DNA of 64,000 nt from Ga0077555 sp963746315 (GCA_963746315.1 CAVVAR010000012.1:620001-684000), one strand, 5' to 3'; positions 18,203 to 27,353 are shown, numbered from the stretch's first letter. The notes: generated by a model from the sequence alone, not told the origin. A program made the numbers and translations.

Positions 18203-18263
18203 TCGCAGTGGCGCGCCGCACGTGCGCGCCCTACAACCCCCAGTCTACCGGGGAAGCAAGATC

Positions 18264-20297
18264 ATGGCTCGCATTCTCACGACCCTGCTTTTTTGGTTGG
18301 TGGCTGTTGGCGCCGCCGAGGCCCGCCAGATCGCGCTGGTCGTTGGCATCGCCCGCTATGATAAGGTGCCCACGCTGAAGAACCCCGGCCGGGACGCCAC
18401 AGCGATCGCCGACCGGCTGCGCGACCAGGGCTTCGAGGTGATCGAGGCCTTTGATGCCGATCGCTTCGCGCTCGATCGTGCGCGCCGGCGCTTTCTGTCG
18501 GAGGCGCGTGGCGCGGATCTGGCGCTCTTCTACTTTGCAGGTCACGGCATCCAGCTGTTCGATCGCAATGTGCTTCTGGTTCGGGATGCCGAGCCCGAGC
18601 GCTCCAGCACCATTGACGAATTGGGCCTCGATCTCACTCGGCTTATGGCCGATCTCCGCGCTGCGGGGCCGGTGCGAACGGCCTTCCTGATCGATGCCTG
18701 CCGCGATAACCCGCTTGGCTTCGAGGAGACGGTAGCGTTGTTGCGGCGCCTTGAGCCCGGCATATCTGCTGCGGCAGGGGCGGGCGCACCGCGGGGCGGG
18801 CCCCGTGCCCCGTCGCGGGGTCTGTCGGTCGTGGCGCTGCCGACCAGGGGCGTCGGCGCTGGCGAAACGCTCGCCTTTTTCGCAGCCCAGCCCGGCAACG
18901 TCTCGTTCGATGGCGACGGCCGCAATTCCTACTACGTCGAAGGTCTGCTCGAGGCGCTGGCCCAGCCGAGCCGACCTCTGACCGAGGTGCTACGCTCAGC
19001 GAGCGCCTACGTGCGGACCGTCACGAAAGGCGAGCAGGTGCCGCAACTCGTCAGCGATTGGACAGGCGACGTCGTCCTGGGGCGCGCCGAGAAGGCCACC
19101 GTCCGTTATCTCAACGCTTCGCGTGCTAAAGGCGACGTGCCGCTCACGGCCGACGAGGCCCGCGTCGTCGGCGAAGCGGCGCGCGCCTACCCCATTCTCG
19201 GCGGCACCTTCATCGTCAAGGAGAGCCAGAGTTTCACGGGCGATTGGCTCGTCGCGACCGAGGCGGAGAAGGCGCGGGCGAAAGCCATCGGGTCGGTCAA
19301 CGGCTTCGCTATCGACTACGATATCGACCGCGACGGTCGCGCCGAAACCATCGGTGTCTATGTCCGTCAGACCAATGTCGTCATGGAGATCGTGGACGAG
19401 GGTGTCTCACGGCTCGACGCACCCTGCTACGACTTCGACAATGAGCAGGTCGGTGCGGTGGAGATCGCGCTCCGCGACATCAACGGCGACCGCCGGCCTG
19501 AAGTCTTCCTGCACTACCAGACCGAGGTTGGAAGCTGGGGCAACCTCTGCATTCTCGAATACCGAGGCAGCCAGGATCTCTCCACCTCGCGTCGCGGCGC
19601 GCAGGGAACTGGTTTTGCCGACAAGGGCTTGTTCCGTATCCTGCTGCGCCACGAAGGCGCCTGGACGGTGAGCATCGGCGCCGACAACTCGATCGAGACG
19701 TGTGCCGGATCGAATTGTCATACCCGCTCCGCCTACACGTTCGATGGAACCCATTTCCGCATGACACTTGACCAGAGCGAGGTGCCGTCCCCCGGGAAGG
19801 CCAAGCCGTTCAGAGACCACCACGAGCACTTGCTGCATCAGGGACCGGCCACAACCGTCAAGGGCAAGACGGCGGCAGTCTCGCCACCTCCCGCTTCATC
19901 GCCGGCACTGCCCACCACGAACCGGACATCGGTGAAGGCGATTGCCCGCTTCATCGCCGAAGTCTATCTCCCGAGCGGTGCCGACGGGAGTATCGGCCGG
20001 CTGGTCTATGAGCCAACCGTGGCCTACTACGGCAAAGAGGTCACTCGCGAGGCTGTCCTGAGCGATAAGCGCCGCTACATCGCCCGATGGCCCAGGCGCG
20101 TCTATCGGCTGGATCCGCGAACGGTCAGCGTGGCACCCGCAGCCTCCGGGGGCCTGGACGTCACGTTCGAGTACACTTTTGAGGTCTCGGACGGAAAGCG
20201 GACCAGCTCGGGTCGGGGCCGAACCCGCCTTGCGCTGAAGCCGAATCCGGCTGGCTACGTCATCGCCCGCGAGGAGGGGGAGGTGATCAGGCGCTAG
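18264..20297 (+). CDS. secreted caspase-family (peptidase C14) protein
   Basis: A 677-residue exported protein. A signal peptide (residues 1-20, ending AEA) is followed by a caspase-like p20 domain (about 22-250) with the catalytic His94 in YFAGHG and Cys146 in LIDACRDNP. Residues about 345-520 include two Asp-rich calcium-loop-like segments, YDIDRDGRAE and RDINGDRRPE, resembling VCBS/EF-type repeats. The C-terminal part (about 560-677, with ADGSIG, VAYYGKEVTREAVLSDKRRY and RYIARWPRRVYRL) resembles the NTF2/SnoaL-like domain often attached to bacterial caspase homologues. Substrate and role are unknown; periplasmic proteolysis is inferred. It follows the importer operon by 61 bases and may be read through from it. 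Confidence 0.82.
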   Translation: MARILTTLLFWLVAVGAAEARQIALVVGIARYDKVPTLKNPGRDATAIADRLRDQGFEVIEAFDADRFALDRARRRFLSEARGADLALFYFAGHGIQLFDRNVLLVRDAEPERSSTIDELGLDLTRLMADLRAAGPVRTAFLIDACRDNPLGFEETVALLRRLEPGISAAAGAGAPRGGPRAPSRGLSVVALPTRGVGAGETLAFFAAQPGNVSFDGDGRNSYYVEGLLEALAQPSRPLTEVLRSASAYVRTVTKGEQVPQLVSDWTGDVVLGRAEKATVRYLNASRAKGDVPLTADEARVVGEAARAYPILGGTFIVKESQSFTGDWLVATEAEKARAKAIGSVNGFAIDYDIDRDGRAETIGVYVRQTNVVMEIVDEGVSRLDAPCYDFDNEQVGAVEIALRDINGDRRPEVFLHYQTEVGSWGNLCILEYRGSQDLSTSRRGAQGTGFADKGLFRILLRHEGAWTVSIGADNSIETCAGSNCHTRSAYTFDGTHFRMTLDQSEVPSPGKAKPFRDHHEHLLHQGPATTVKGKTAAVSPPPASSPALPTTNRTSVKAIARFIAEVYLPSGADGSIGRLVYEPTVAYYGKEVTREAVLSDKRRYIARWPRRVYRLDPRTVSVAPAASGGLDVTFEYTFEVSDGKRTSSGRGRTRLALKPNPAGYVIAREEGEVIRR

Positions 20298-20424
20298 ATG
20301 TGAGTTGGGACGAGATCGTCTCACCGCTTCCCACCGGCCCGCAGTGTGCTAACGTCCGGACAAATTGCGAGAGGAGGCGTCGGGCCGCTCCCGTCCGCCT
20401 CCCAAACCCCGAGGGAGTGCCCCC

Positions 20425-21813
20425 ATGGAAGCCCAGACGCAAGCCCAGACCCAAAGCTCGGCAGCGGCCGGCGCCGACGCAGTTACGCGCGGCCTTGCCG
20501 GCTGGTCGGCGCAGTTCTCGACTGCCGCCGCTACCGCCAAGGCCGACAGATGGGCGCGCCACGCGCTGCTCGATTGGTTCGCCGTGACGATTGCTGGCGC
20601 CAAGGAGCCGCTGGCCGGGATTCTGGCTGAGGAGTTCAAGTCGTCGTCGTCCGGCCCCTGCACTGTCATAGCGACAGGCACCAAGGCCTCGCTGCACGAT
20701 GCGGCGCTCGTCAACGGCGCCGTCAGCCACGCCCTCGACTACGACGACGTCAACCGTCTGATGCACGGCCACCCGACAGTGCCGGTCGCAGCCTCTGTGC
20801 TGGCCCTCGGCGAGATGATGGGCAAGAGCGGGCGCGACGTGCTGACCGCCTTTATCGCCGGCTATGAGGTCGAATGCCGCCTCGGCGATATGTGCGGCGA
20901 CGGCCACTATGAGCACGGCTTCCACGCCACTGGCACTATGGGCACGTTCGGTGCGGCGGCGGGCGCGGCCAACCTGCTCGGCCTCGACGCCGAGCGCACG
21001 GCGATGGCACTCGGCATTGCCGCATCCGAGGCGGCCGGCCTCAAGATCAATTTCGGAACCATGACCAAGCCGCTGCATGCCGGCAAAGCCGCGCAGAACG
21101 GGCTGGTCGCGGCACGGATCGCGGCACGCGGCTTCACGGCACGCGATGATGCGATCGAGGCTCCGCAGGGGTTCTTGCAGACGCAGGCGCCGGGCTGGAA
21201 GGCCGGTCCTGTCCGTCCCGATCCCGACGCCCCGATGGCGGTTGAGGAAAACCTCTTCAAGTACCACGCGGCCTGCTACCTGACGCACTCGCCGATCGAG
21301 GCGATCCGTGAGCTCAAGCGCCAACACAACATCGGGCCTGACGACGTGAAGCTGATGACGCTGCACATCGATCCCGGCCACCTCAAGGTGTGCTGCATCC
21401 CCGAGCCGAAGACCGGCCTAGAGATCAAGTTCGCGCTGCCGCATCTCGCCGGCATGGCGCTTGCGGGCGCCGATACGGCCGCTCTAGGCACCTACTCGGA
21501 CGAGAACGCGAACGATCCGAAGTACATCGCAATTCGCCAGCGCGTGAAGCTGGCACCGGAGCCGCGCGAGGGCCGCGCCCGCCACGGAGCGGACGTCTCG
21601 ATGCAACTGAATGACGGTCGCGAGATCAGGATCGCCTACAACGTCGGGATTCCCGCGACCGACGTCGACGCGCAGGAGCAGAAGCTCGTCGCCAAGTTCA
21701 ATGCTCTGGTCGAGCCGGTCCTGGGCCGCGCCAAGACGAAGACCGCCCTCGACATGATCATGCGCTTCGAGCAGCTGCCGAGCCTCAAGGGGCTCATGGA
21801 GGCCGTCGCGTAA
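20425..21813 (+). CDS. MmgE/PrpD family protein
   Basis: A 462-residue protein of the MmgE/PrpD superfamily, which includes 2-methylcitrate dehydratase, cis-aconitate decarboxylase and iminodisuccinate epimerase. The helical N-terminal domain contains ALVNGAVSHALDYDDVN (about residues 96-112) and HPTVPV; the C-terminal lid domain includes FKYHAACYLTHSPIEA. The start at 20425 follows GAGGGAG. The exact substrate is not predictable. Neighbours (SDR, DapA-like) suggest a small catabolic module rather than the propionate pathway, because no prpB or prpC lies near. Confidence 0.85.
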   Translation: MEAQTQAQTQSSAAAGADAVTRGLAGWSAQFSTAAATAKADRWARHALLDWFAVTIAGAKEPLAGILAEEFKSSSSGPCTVIATGTKASLHDAALVNGAVSHALDYDDVNRLMHGHPTVPVAASVLALGEMMGKSGRDVLTAFIAGYEVECRLGDMCGDGHYEHGFHATGTMGTFGAAAGAANLLGLDAERTAMALGIAASEAAGLKINFGTMTKPLHAGKAAQNGLVAARIAARGFTARDDAIEAPQGFLQTQAPGWKAGPVRPDPDAPMAVEENLFKYHAACYLTHSPIEAIRELKRQHNIGPDDVKLMTLHIDPGHLKVCCIPEPKTGLEIKFALPHLAGMALAGADTAALGTYSDENANDPKYIAIRQRVKLAPEPREGRARHGADVSMQLNDGREIRIAYNVGIPATDVDAQEQKLVAKFNALVEPVLGRAKTKTALDMIMRFEQLPSLKGLMEAVA

Positions 21814-21844
21814 GGGGGCCTGGGCATCCGGCCTGGTTAGGGGC

Positions 21845-21872
21845 GCGAGAGGGCGAAACCCCCTCGCATTTT
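21845..21872 (+). terminator. probable Rho-independent terminator
   Basis: GCGAG-A-GGG (21845-21853) pairs with CCCCTCGC (21860-21867), with one bulged A, followed by ATTTTG. It lies between the MmgE/PrpD gene and the SDR gene. Confidence 0.5.
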
Positions 21873-21911
21873 GCCCAAAGGACGGAGCGTTAGGGGCGGA
21901 GCGGACCAGCA

Positions 21912-22689
21912 ATGAGCGACATCGAAAAAGCCTACCGCCTCGACGGCAAGCCCGCCATCGTCGTCGGCGCGGGCAACGGCATCGGCCGGGCCATCGCGAT
22001 GGCCTTCGCCGCTGCCGGGGCGCATGTCGCCTGCCTTGATGTCGAGGAGTTCTCGCGCCGCGGATACGGCAAAGGCGATCGCCGCCGCAGGCGGCAAGGC
22101 AGTGGCATTCCGCTGCGATGTCGCGAGCGAGACGTCTGTTTCGGAGGCCGTCGACTCGACGGTTGCCGCAATCGGCGCCCCGCGCGTGCTCGTCAACGGT
22201 GCGGCGCTGAACGACCCGACGGCAACGATCGTCGAGATGACGCCCCAGTGGTGGAACGCGGTGCTCGCCGTGAATCTCACCGGGGCATTTCTTGTCAGCC
22301 GCGCCGTCATCCCGCACATGGCGGCGGCGGGCGGTGGTTCGATCATCCACATCGCATCGCAGATGGGCCGCGTCGGCGCGCCGGGTCGCGCGGCATACAA
22401 CGCGACCAAGGGTGCCCTCATACAGCTGGCCAAGACCATGGCGCTGGACCATGCGAAGGACGGTATCCGCACCAATACGTTGTCGCCCGGTGCCATCGAG
22501 ACGCGTCGCCTCGAGTATCGCTGGGGCGACATGGCCAAGGCGCGCGAGATGTCGGCGCCGCTCCATCCCATCGGCCGCCTCGGCCAGCCGGACGAGATCG
22601 CGCTTGCCGCACTTTACTTGGCGAGCGATGCCTCGGCCTTCATGACCGGCTCCGATCTGCTCATCGACGGCGGCTATACTGCCATCTGA
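21912..22689 (+). pseudogene. short-chain dehydrogenase/reductase, frameshifted
   Basis: A classical SDR split over two frames. The first frame gives the Rossmann start (MSDIEKAYRLDGKPAIVVG, then AGNGIGRAIAMAFA and the CLDVE strand end); the second gives the rest: NGAALND, the Ser of IHIASQMGR, the catalytic YNATK, and the C-terminal GSDLLIDGGYTAI. The break is at about 22050: dropping one of the two T at 22050-22051 restores EESRAADTAKAI and a full protein of about 258 residues. All catalytic residues are intact and no other lesion is seen, so this is a very recent frameshift or a sequence error. Related enzymes are NAD(P)-dependent oxidoreductases of hydroxy/keto acids or sugars. Confidence 0.85.
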
Positions 22690-22704
22690 TCGACACGTCG
22701 TCCC

Positions 22705-23076
22705 CTAGGCCTGTATGCCGTCGATATAAAGCCAACGGCCAGCCTCGCGCACGAAGCGCGATACTTCGTGCAGCGTGTCGATCCTGCCGCCGCGCCGCGC
22801 CCTGGCGATAAACTCCACGGTCGCCTCATCACCATGCTCGCGAGCCGCAAGCACGCGAAGCTGCACCCACTCGTCGCCCGCAAGATCGATCTGCTTCGGC
22901 CGTGTCGACGGGTGCCATGATGCGAGCACGTAGGCGGCGTCTCCCACAGCGAATGCCGAATAGCGCGAGCGCATCAAAGCCTCGGCCGTCGCGGCCGGGC
23001 GCAATCCCGAGTGGTACGGCTTGCAGCAGTCCGTGTAGTTGGTCGTTTCGCTCTTCTTCCGGCACGGACAGCGCAT
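22705..23076 (-). CDS. YchJ-like protein with SEC-C-type zinc motif
   Basis: A 123-residue protein of the YchJ/UPF0225 family. The N-terminus has the zinc-type cysteine set (Cys3, Cys5, then CCKPYHSG) followed by EALMRSRYSAFAVGDAAYVLASWHPSTRP and an NTF2-like C-terminal part ending GRWLYIDGIQA. Its function is not established. The ATG at 23076 follows the dapA-like stop by eight bases, so the two are co-transcribed on the minus strand. It converges with the SDR gene. Confidence 0.85.
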   Translation of the reverse strand: MRCPCRKKSETTNYTDCCKPYHSGLRPAATAEALMRSRYSAFAVGDAAYVLASWHPSTRPKQIDLAGDEWVQLRVLAAREHGDEATVEFIARARRGGRIDTLHEVSRFVREAGRWLYIDGIQA

Positions 23077-23084
23077 CGTGGACC

Positions 23085-24026
23085 TTACCTTTTCAGCGGC
23101 CGTCCGGTCTTGCGCTCGAGCCGGGCCAGCAGCCGGTCAAGCTCGGCGAGGTCGCTGGCGTCCAGCTTCGGGCCTGGCGCGCGCACAGCCGCCGATGCGA
23201 TGGCGCCGCGTCGTCGCAGGATCTCCTTGCGAATGGCGAGCCCGATGCCCGGTTGCAACTCGTGCCGGATGATCGGGAGATAGAGGTCGTTCAGATCCTC
23301 GGCCTCCTCGGGCTTGCCGGCGCGGAAAAGCCGATCCATCTCGACGAGCATCTCGGGGAACGCGAAGCCGGTCATCGCGCCGTCCGCGCCGCGCAGATAC
23401 TCCTGCGGCAAATGAATGCCGCCATTGCCACACAGTATCGAGATGTGCCGCCGCTCCTTGCCGTCGCACAGCTTTCGGATCGCGGAGAGCTTTCTCAGTC
23501 CCGGCGCTTCCTCGTGCTTGAACATCACGATCTGCTCGAACCGGTCGACGAGGCCCGCGAAGCAGCCGGCGGAGAACCAGACGCCCGAGAGCTGCGGGTA
23601 GTCCTGAACGCAGACCGGTATGTTGCTGCCGAGCGCCGTCAGCGCGCCCGACATGTAGCCCGTCACCGCCTCATCGGTTTTCAGACCCGAGATCGGCATG
23701 ACCATGACGCCGGCGGCACCGGCCTCCATCGCCCCACCGGCGAGCTTGACGAGTTGGTCGGTACCGGGATTGGAAACGCCGACCACGACGGGAATGCGCC
23801 CGCTGGTGGCTTTCAGGAAGCGCTTGGCAACGTCCATCGTCTCGCTCTCGGAGAGCTTCTGGAACTCGCCCATGACGCCGAGGATGGTCATGCCGTCGAC
23901 CCCGCAGCCGAGATAGAACTCGACGAGCCGCTCGATCGACGCGTGGTCGATCGCGCCTGCATCCGTGAATGGTGTCGCGGCAATGACGTAGACGCCCTTG
24001 GCGTCGGCTGAAAGCAGGGCTGGCAT
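23085..24026 (-). CDS. dihydrodipicolinate synthase/N-acetylneuraminate lyase family protein
   Basis: A 313-residue TIM-barrel class I aldolase-like protein of the DapA family. It shows the GVDGMTILGVMGEFQKLSESE block (family GTTGE motif altered to GVMGE), the VVVGVSNPGTD strand, the Tyr-containing VCVQDYP region (about residue 140) and the Schiff-base lysine in VMFKHEEAPG (about residue 166). It departs from true DapA at the substrate motif, so it probably serves sugar-acid or hydroxy-acid catabolism rather than lysine synthesis. It is the first gene of a two-gene minus-strand unit. Confidence 0.85.
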   Translation of the reverse strand: MPALLSADAKGVYVIAATPFTDAGAIDHASIERLVEFYLGCGVDGMTILGVMGEFQKLSESETMDVAKRFLKATSGRIPVVVGVSNPGTDQLVKLAGGAMEAGAAGVMVMPISGLKTDEAVTGYMSGALTALGSNIPVCVQDYPQLSGVWFSAGCFAGLVDRFEQIVMFKHEEAPGLRKLSAIRKLCDGKERRHISILCGNGGIHLPQEYLRGADGAMTGFAFPEMLVEMDRLFRAGKPEEAEDLNDLYLPIIRHELQPGIGLAIRKEILRRRGAIASAAVRAPGPKLDASDLAELDRLLARLERKTGRPLKR

Positions 24027-24205
24027 TGGGGCTCCGATGGACTGGTTCGACGGGAGAATGCCCGAGCAGAGGCCGGTGATGCAACCGAGTGCTCGGCCAC
24101 TGGCCTAACGCCCTGAACTGGCGTATTGAGCCGGCTTCAACCCATCGGGGCCGTGGTCCCGAAGCGCGCCATCTCGTTGCGCTCTACAAATCGGAGATAC
24201 AACTG

Positions 24206-24766
24206 ATGCCACCGTCTCGCCGGCGGAGTGAAGGCTTTGTCTTCCTCGCCCTCTTCGCACTCACCATTCCCGCCGCCAACTGGCTGATCGGCAATGTCGG
24301 CACCGAATGCGTGCCAAACGGGCCCTGCCTCATTCCCGTGGCGCCGGGGCTGATGGCGCCTTCGGGGGTGATCACCATCGGATTGGCATTGGTCTTGCGC
24401 GATCTCGTCCAGCGTCGTCTCGGCGTGAGTTGGGCCGTCGGCGCCATCTTGGCCGGCGCCGCGCTGTCGGCGGCAATTGCGCCCCCCAAGCTCGTACAGG
24501 CGTCGGCAGTGGCATTCCTCGTCGCGGAGCTCGCCGACCTTGCCGTTTTCACGCCGCTTCAGAAGCGGGGTCTCGTGTTGGCTGTTGCCGCCTCGAGCGC
24601 CGTCGGTCTCGTCGTCGATTCCATGCTCTTCCTTTGGCTCGCGTTCGGCAGCCTCGAGTTCCTCCTGGGGCAGGTCGTAGGCAAAGCCTGGATGGTTCTG
24701 TTGGCGCTACCCTTCGTCGCGTGGATACGCCGCCGCGACGAGCGTCTCGGCTTGGTCCCGGCTTGA
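24206..24766 (+). CDS. VUT-family (queuosine precursor) transporter
   Basis: A 186-residue membrane protein with about six transmembrane helices, matching the VUT/YhhQ family: an N-terminal FALTIPAANWLIGNVG helix, a PCLIPVAPGLMAPSGVITIGLALVLRD signature and a basic C-terminus. YhhQ-type members import the queuosine precursors preQ0/preQ1. The neighbour queF, 11 bases downstream, makes preQ1 from preQ0, which supports a deazaguanine role. The ATG at 24206 follows a GGAG-like site; the frame is open 39 codons upstream without conservation. Confidence 0.8.
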   Translation: MPPSRRRSEGFVFLALFALTIPAANWLIGNVGTECVPNGPCLIPVAPGLMAPSGVITIGLALVLRDLVQRRLGVSWAVGAILAGAALSAAIAPPKLVQASAVAFLVAELADLAVFTPLQKRGLVLAVAASSAVGLVVDSMLFLWLAFGSLEFLLGQVVGKAWMVLLALPFVAWIRRRDERLGLVPA

Positions 24767-24777
24767 GGGAGTTTGAC

Positions 24778-25242
24778 ATGGCATCACGCAAGCCCTCGGA
24801 CGCGACACAACTCGGCAAGCAGGTCGGTCTCCCCGATAGTCCCGATGTGGCCGTGCTCGACCGCGTGCCCAACCCGCACGCCGACACGCACTACGTGGCC
24901 CGCTTCACCGCGCCCGAGTTTACGTCGCTCTGCCCGGTCACCGGCCAGCCGGACTTTGCCCATCTCGTGATCGACTATGTTCCGGCGGAATGGCTGATCG
25001 AGTCGAAGTCGCTGAAGCTCTATCTCGGCGCATTCCGCAATCACGGCGCGTTCCACGAGGACTGCACGGTCGCGATCGGCAAGCGCATCGCGGCACTTGT
25101 CGCGCCGCACTACCTGCGGATCGGTGGCTACTGGTATCCCCGCGGCGGCATTCCGATCGACGTTTTCTGGCAGACCGGCGAGCTCCCGTCAGGTCTTTGG
25201 CTCCCCGACCAGGGCGTCGCGCCGTATCGCGGACGAGGCTGA
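24778..25242 (+). CDS. queF: NADPH-dependent 7-cyano-7-deazaguanine reductase
   Basis: QueF reduces preQ0 to preQ1 in queuosine synthesis. This 154-residue unimodular form carries the catalytic Cys in FTSLCPVTGQPDFA (about residue 50), the QueF motif ESKSLKLYLGAFRNHGAFHEDC (about 78-99) and the C-terminal YWYPRGGIPIDVFWQTG. The start at 24778 lies 11 bases after the transporter gene with GAGGGAG before it, so it is the second gene of a two-gene preQ operon. It converges on the amidase gene with 29 bases between them. Confidence 0.95.
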   Translation: MASRKPSDATQLGKQVGLPDSPDVAVLDRVPNPHADTHYVARFTAPEFTSLCPVTGQPDFAHLVIDYVPAEWLIESKSLKLYLGAFRNHGAFHEDCTVAIGKRIAALVAPHYLRIGGYWYPRGGIPIDVFWQTGELPSGLWLPDQGVAPYRGRG

Positions 25243-25271
25243 CGCCACGGCCAGGGCTCCCACTTGGGTCC

Positions 25272-26537
25272 TTACATCGGCAGGCGAGCAACTTGGTGCG
25301 TGAAGTAGTTGTCGACGGCCGTCACGATCGACGCCGCAACCTTGCGCCGCCACGCGTCGGACCTGAGGTTGGCCGCGTCTTGCTTGTTTGTCACGTAGGC
25401 GAGCTCGACGAGCACCGAAGGTACCTTCGCGGTCTTGAGCACACGGAAGGCGGCCGAGCGGTCGGGATTGTTCATCATCGGGGTCGCGTCCCCCATGAAC
25501 TCGATCATCGAGCGCGCGAAGACGTTGGTCCGCTCGTGGGTCATGGCCACCTCGCGCTGGGCGAGATCCGCCAGGAACCCGCGCACCACGTTGGTGTCGG
25601 CGACCTCGACCCGCCTGATCGCCTGGATCTCCTTGTCGGAGAGCACGTTCTGCATCACCTCACCGGCAGCGGACCGTTGCAACTCGCTCGCCACACTGTC
25701 GCGCAGCGAATAGATCGTCGCACCGCTCGCCTTCGAGCCCGCATAATCGGCATGAATCGCCATGAACAGCGCCGCCTTGTGACGCTCCGCGAAATCGCGC
25801 CGCTCGTCGAGATCCACGAACGTGTCGTTTTCTCGGGTCATTAGCACGTTGTAACGGCCCGTCGCCTTGAGCTGGTCGCGGAGAATGAGCGAGAACGCCA
25901 GCACGACGTCCTTTTCGATTGTTCCGTTGCGCCTTGCGCCGCTGTCGTGACCGCCATGGCCGGGATCGAGAACGATTGTTGGACGGAAGGCTCGGGCTGC
26001 CCGCTCAGCCGGCTTGCGAGCCGGACGTGGCAAAGGTGGCTGGATAGAGCCGAGGCCCGCACCGCCGATCTTCGTGGTTGATAGCAACTTCGCGATGGAC
26101 GGCTTGATCGCGGCAACAGGCACGATTTCCAGAACCAGACGCGGCGCCTTATTTCCGGGATCCTGCTCGATGGCGGCCTTCTCGACGACCACGGGGGCGA
26201 CGACGTCGATGACGACTCTCATCCTACCGGGCGCAGCGAGGCCCCCGCGAAATCCGCTGACAAGGCCGACCGCACCGCCCGGAGGATGGGGAGGCAGGCC
26301 TATCCTCACGTCGGGTAGGTCGACAACGACGCGGTTCGGATTTCTGAGGGAGGAGACCTGGAAGCCACCATCGCGCTCGAGTGCTATGACGAAGCGCGTA
26401 CGCGAATGGTTGCCATCCAATGCGTCGCTTGCCGGCTTGGCAACGGCCGGGATCGCGGAGATCCATGCAAGTGCACACAATACGATCGCTACCGCGACCC
26501 GGCATGCGCCGATGTCACGCGACCCTCTTATTCTCAT
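25272..26537 (-). CDS. amiC: N-acetylmuramoyl-L-alanine amidase with AMIN domain
   Basis: A 421-residue periplasmic cell-wall amidase that cuts the stem peptide from murein, mainly at division. It has a signal peptide (residues about 11-33), an AMIN targeting domain (about 45-150, NRVVVDLPDVRI) and an Amidase_3 domain (about 195-415). Zinc and catalytic residues are visible: His in DPGHGGHDSG, Glu in GTIEKDV, His in FMAIHADY and Glu in VLVELAYVTN. The order AMIN then Amidase_3 is that of AmiC/AmiB. It lies downstream of, and on the same strand as, a small unknown gene. Confidence 0.92.
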   Translation of the reverse strand: MRIRGSRDIGACRVAVAIVLCALAWISAIPAVAKPASDALDGNHSRTRFVIALERDGGFQVSSLRNPNRVVVDLPDVRIGLPPHPPGGAVGLVSGFRGGLAAPGRMRVVIDVVAPVVVEKAAIEQDPGNKAPRLVLEIVPVAAIKPSIAKLLSTTKIGGAGLGSIQPPLPRPARKPAERAARAFRPTIVLDPGHGGHDSGARRNGTIEKDVVLAFSLILRDQLKATGRYNVLMTRENDTFVDLDERRDFAERHKAALFMAIHADYAGSKASGATIYSLRDSVASELQRSAAGEVMQNVLSDKEIQAIRRVEVADTNVVRGFLADLAQREVAMTHERTNVFARSMIEFMGDATPMMNNPDRSAAFRVLKTAKVPSVLVELAYVTNKQDAANLRSDAWRRKVAASIVTAVDNYFTHQVARLPM

Positions 26538-26662
26538 TACGTTAGACCCCCGTCTTACGCACTACTGTCCGCTCATCGAGACGAATGATTCGCCCACGAA
26601 AGTGGCCTTTTTGCGGGAACATACCTTGACCGAATCGATAAACCTGATTGGTTGATACTTTC

Positions 26663-27016
26663 TTAATGTGGCGCCGCTGCTAAGGTCTGCGGCGCCATGG
26701 CAGGCTCGGTCCCGACATGGATCTCATGCAGCCGCCATGTGCCGCCCACGGGCTCGAACGCCAGCGCGAACCGTAGATTTTCAGCGCCGACGGCGTAAAG
26801 GCCCGAAAGGCGCAGGCGGCGGTCTGCTCCCGCAGCGGGCGGAGAGGACCACACCGGCCGCTTGAGCGCCGCAACCGAGAGGTCGAGCGGCCTTGCGCGA
26901 TGGGCAGCAAACGCGGCCGCTAAACTCTCCGCCGAGTTTGCCCGCTGGAACGCCGGCGCTGCGAGTTGGCGGAACACGCCATACTCCGCTGTACGATTGG
27001 CGTCATGAAGCGCCAT
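26663..27016 (-). CDS. small protein, NTF2-like alphaproteobacterial type
   Basis: A 117-residue soluble-looking protein: MALHDANRTAEYGVFRQLAAP, a LSVAALKRPVWSSPP linker and LRFALAFEPVGGTWRLHEIHV at the end, the layout of an NTF2-like fold found in unnamed alphaproteobacterial proteins. The reading frame continues upstream for 28 codons with conserved-looking sequence (SDDDVTILLARSTL) but reaches a TGA at 27101-27103 without any ATG, GTG or TTG. The annotated ATG therefore seems to cut into the domain, and the usual signal peptide is missing. It may be 5'-truncated or frameshifted. Function unknown; it lies 125 bases upstream of the amidase gene. Confidence 0.6.
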   Translation of the reverse strand: MALHDANRTAEYGVFRQLAAPAFQRANSAESLAAAFAAHRARPLDLSVAALKRPVWSSPPAAGADRRLRLSGLYAVGAENLRFALAFEPVGGTWRLHEIHVGTEPAMAPQTLAAAPH

Positions 27017-27103
27017 CAGCGTCGAACGAGCCAGCAGGATTGTGACGTCGTCATCCGAAAGTCTGGCGGCAGATCCGCCATCTCTGGGATTGAAAGCAAA
27101 TCA

Positions 27104-27353
27104 AACAACTTTAGGGGGATTGCGCGCATACGCTTCATTGCCATCAGACCCCAGCCAGCAATGGCAGTTCCAGAGGCAGAGCGAGGTGCCGGAAAATTTG
27201 GCATGTTCGGAGTTCCGGCAGAAAATCGCCTGAAAAATGGGCTGCGTGTCGGGGCCGCTGGTGGTCAAAACGGTCGTCGAAGCGAGTCGAAGCGGTAATT
27301 TTTATGATCGAAAACAATTAGTTAAAATAAATTAATGGCGCCCTGCCTCAGGC
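27104..27353. other. regulatory region upstream of urtA
   Basis: About 250 bases with no credible gene. The right part (27309-27337) is a markedly A+T-rich tract in otherwise high-GC DNA, just upstream of the sigma-54 promoter match, a usual place for IHF bending and NtrC sites. I could not find a clean NtrC dyad. Confidence 0.4.

Noticed and set aside
24027..24205. preQ1 riboswitch ahead of the VUT-queF pair.
   Set aside because: No pseudoknot-like A-rich tail and paired stem of the known preQ1 classes could be recognised.
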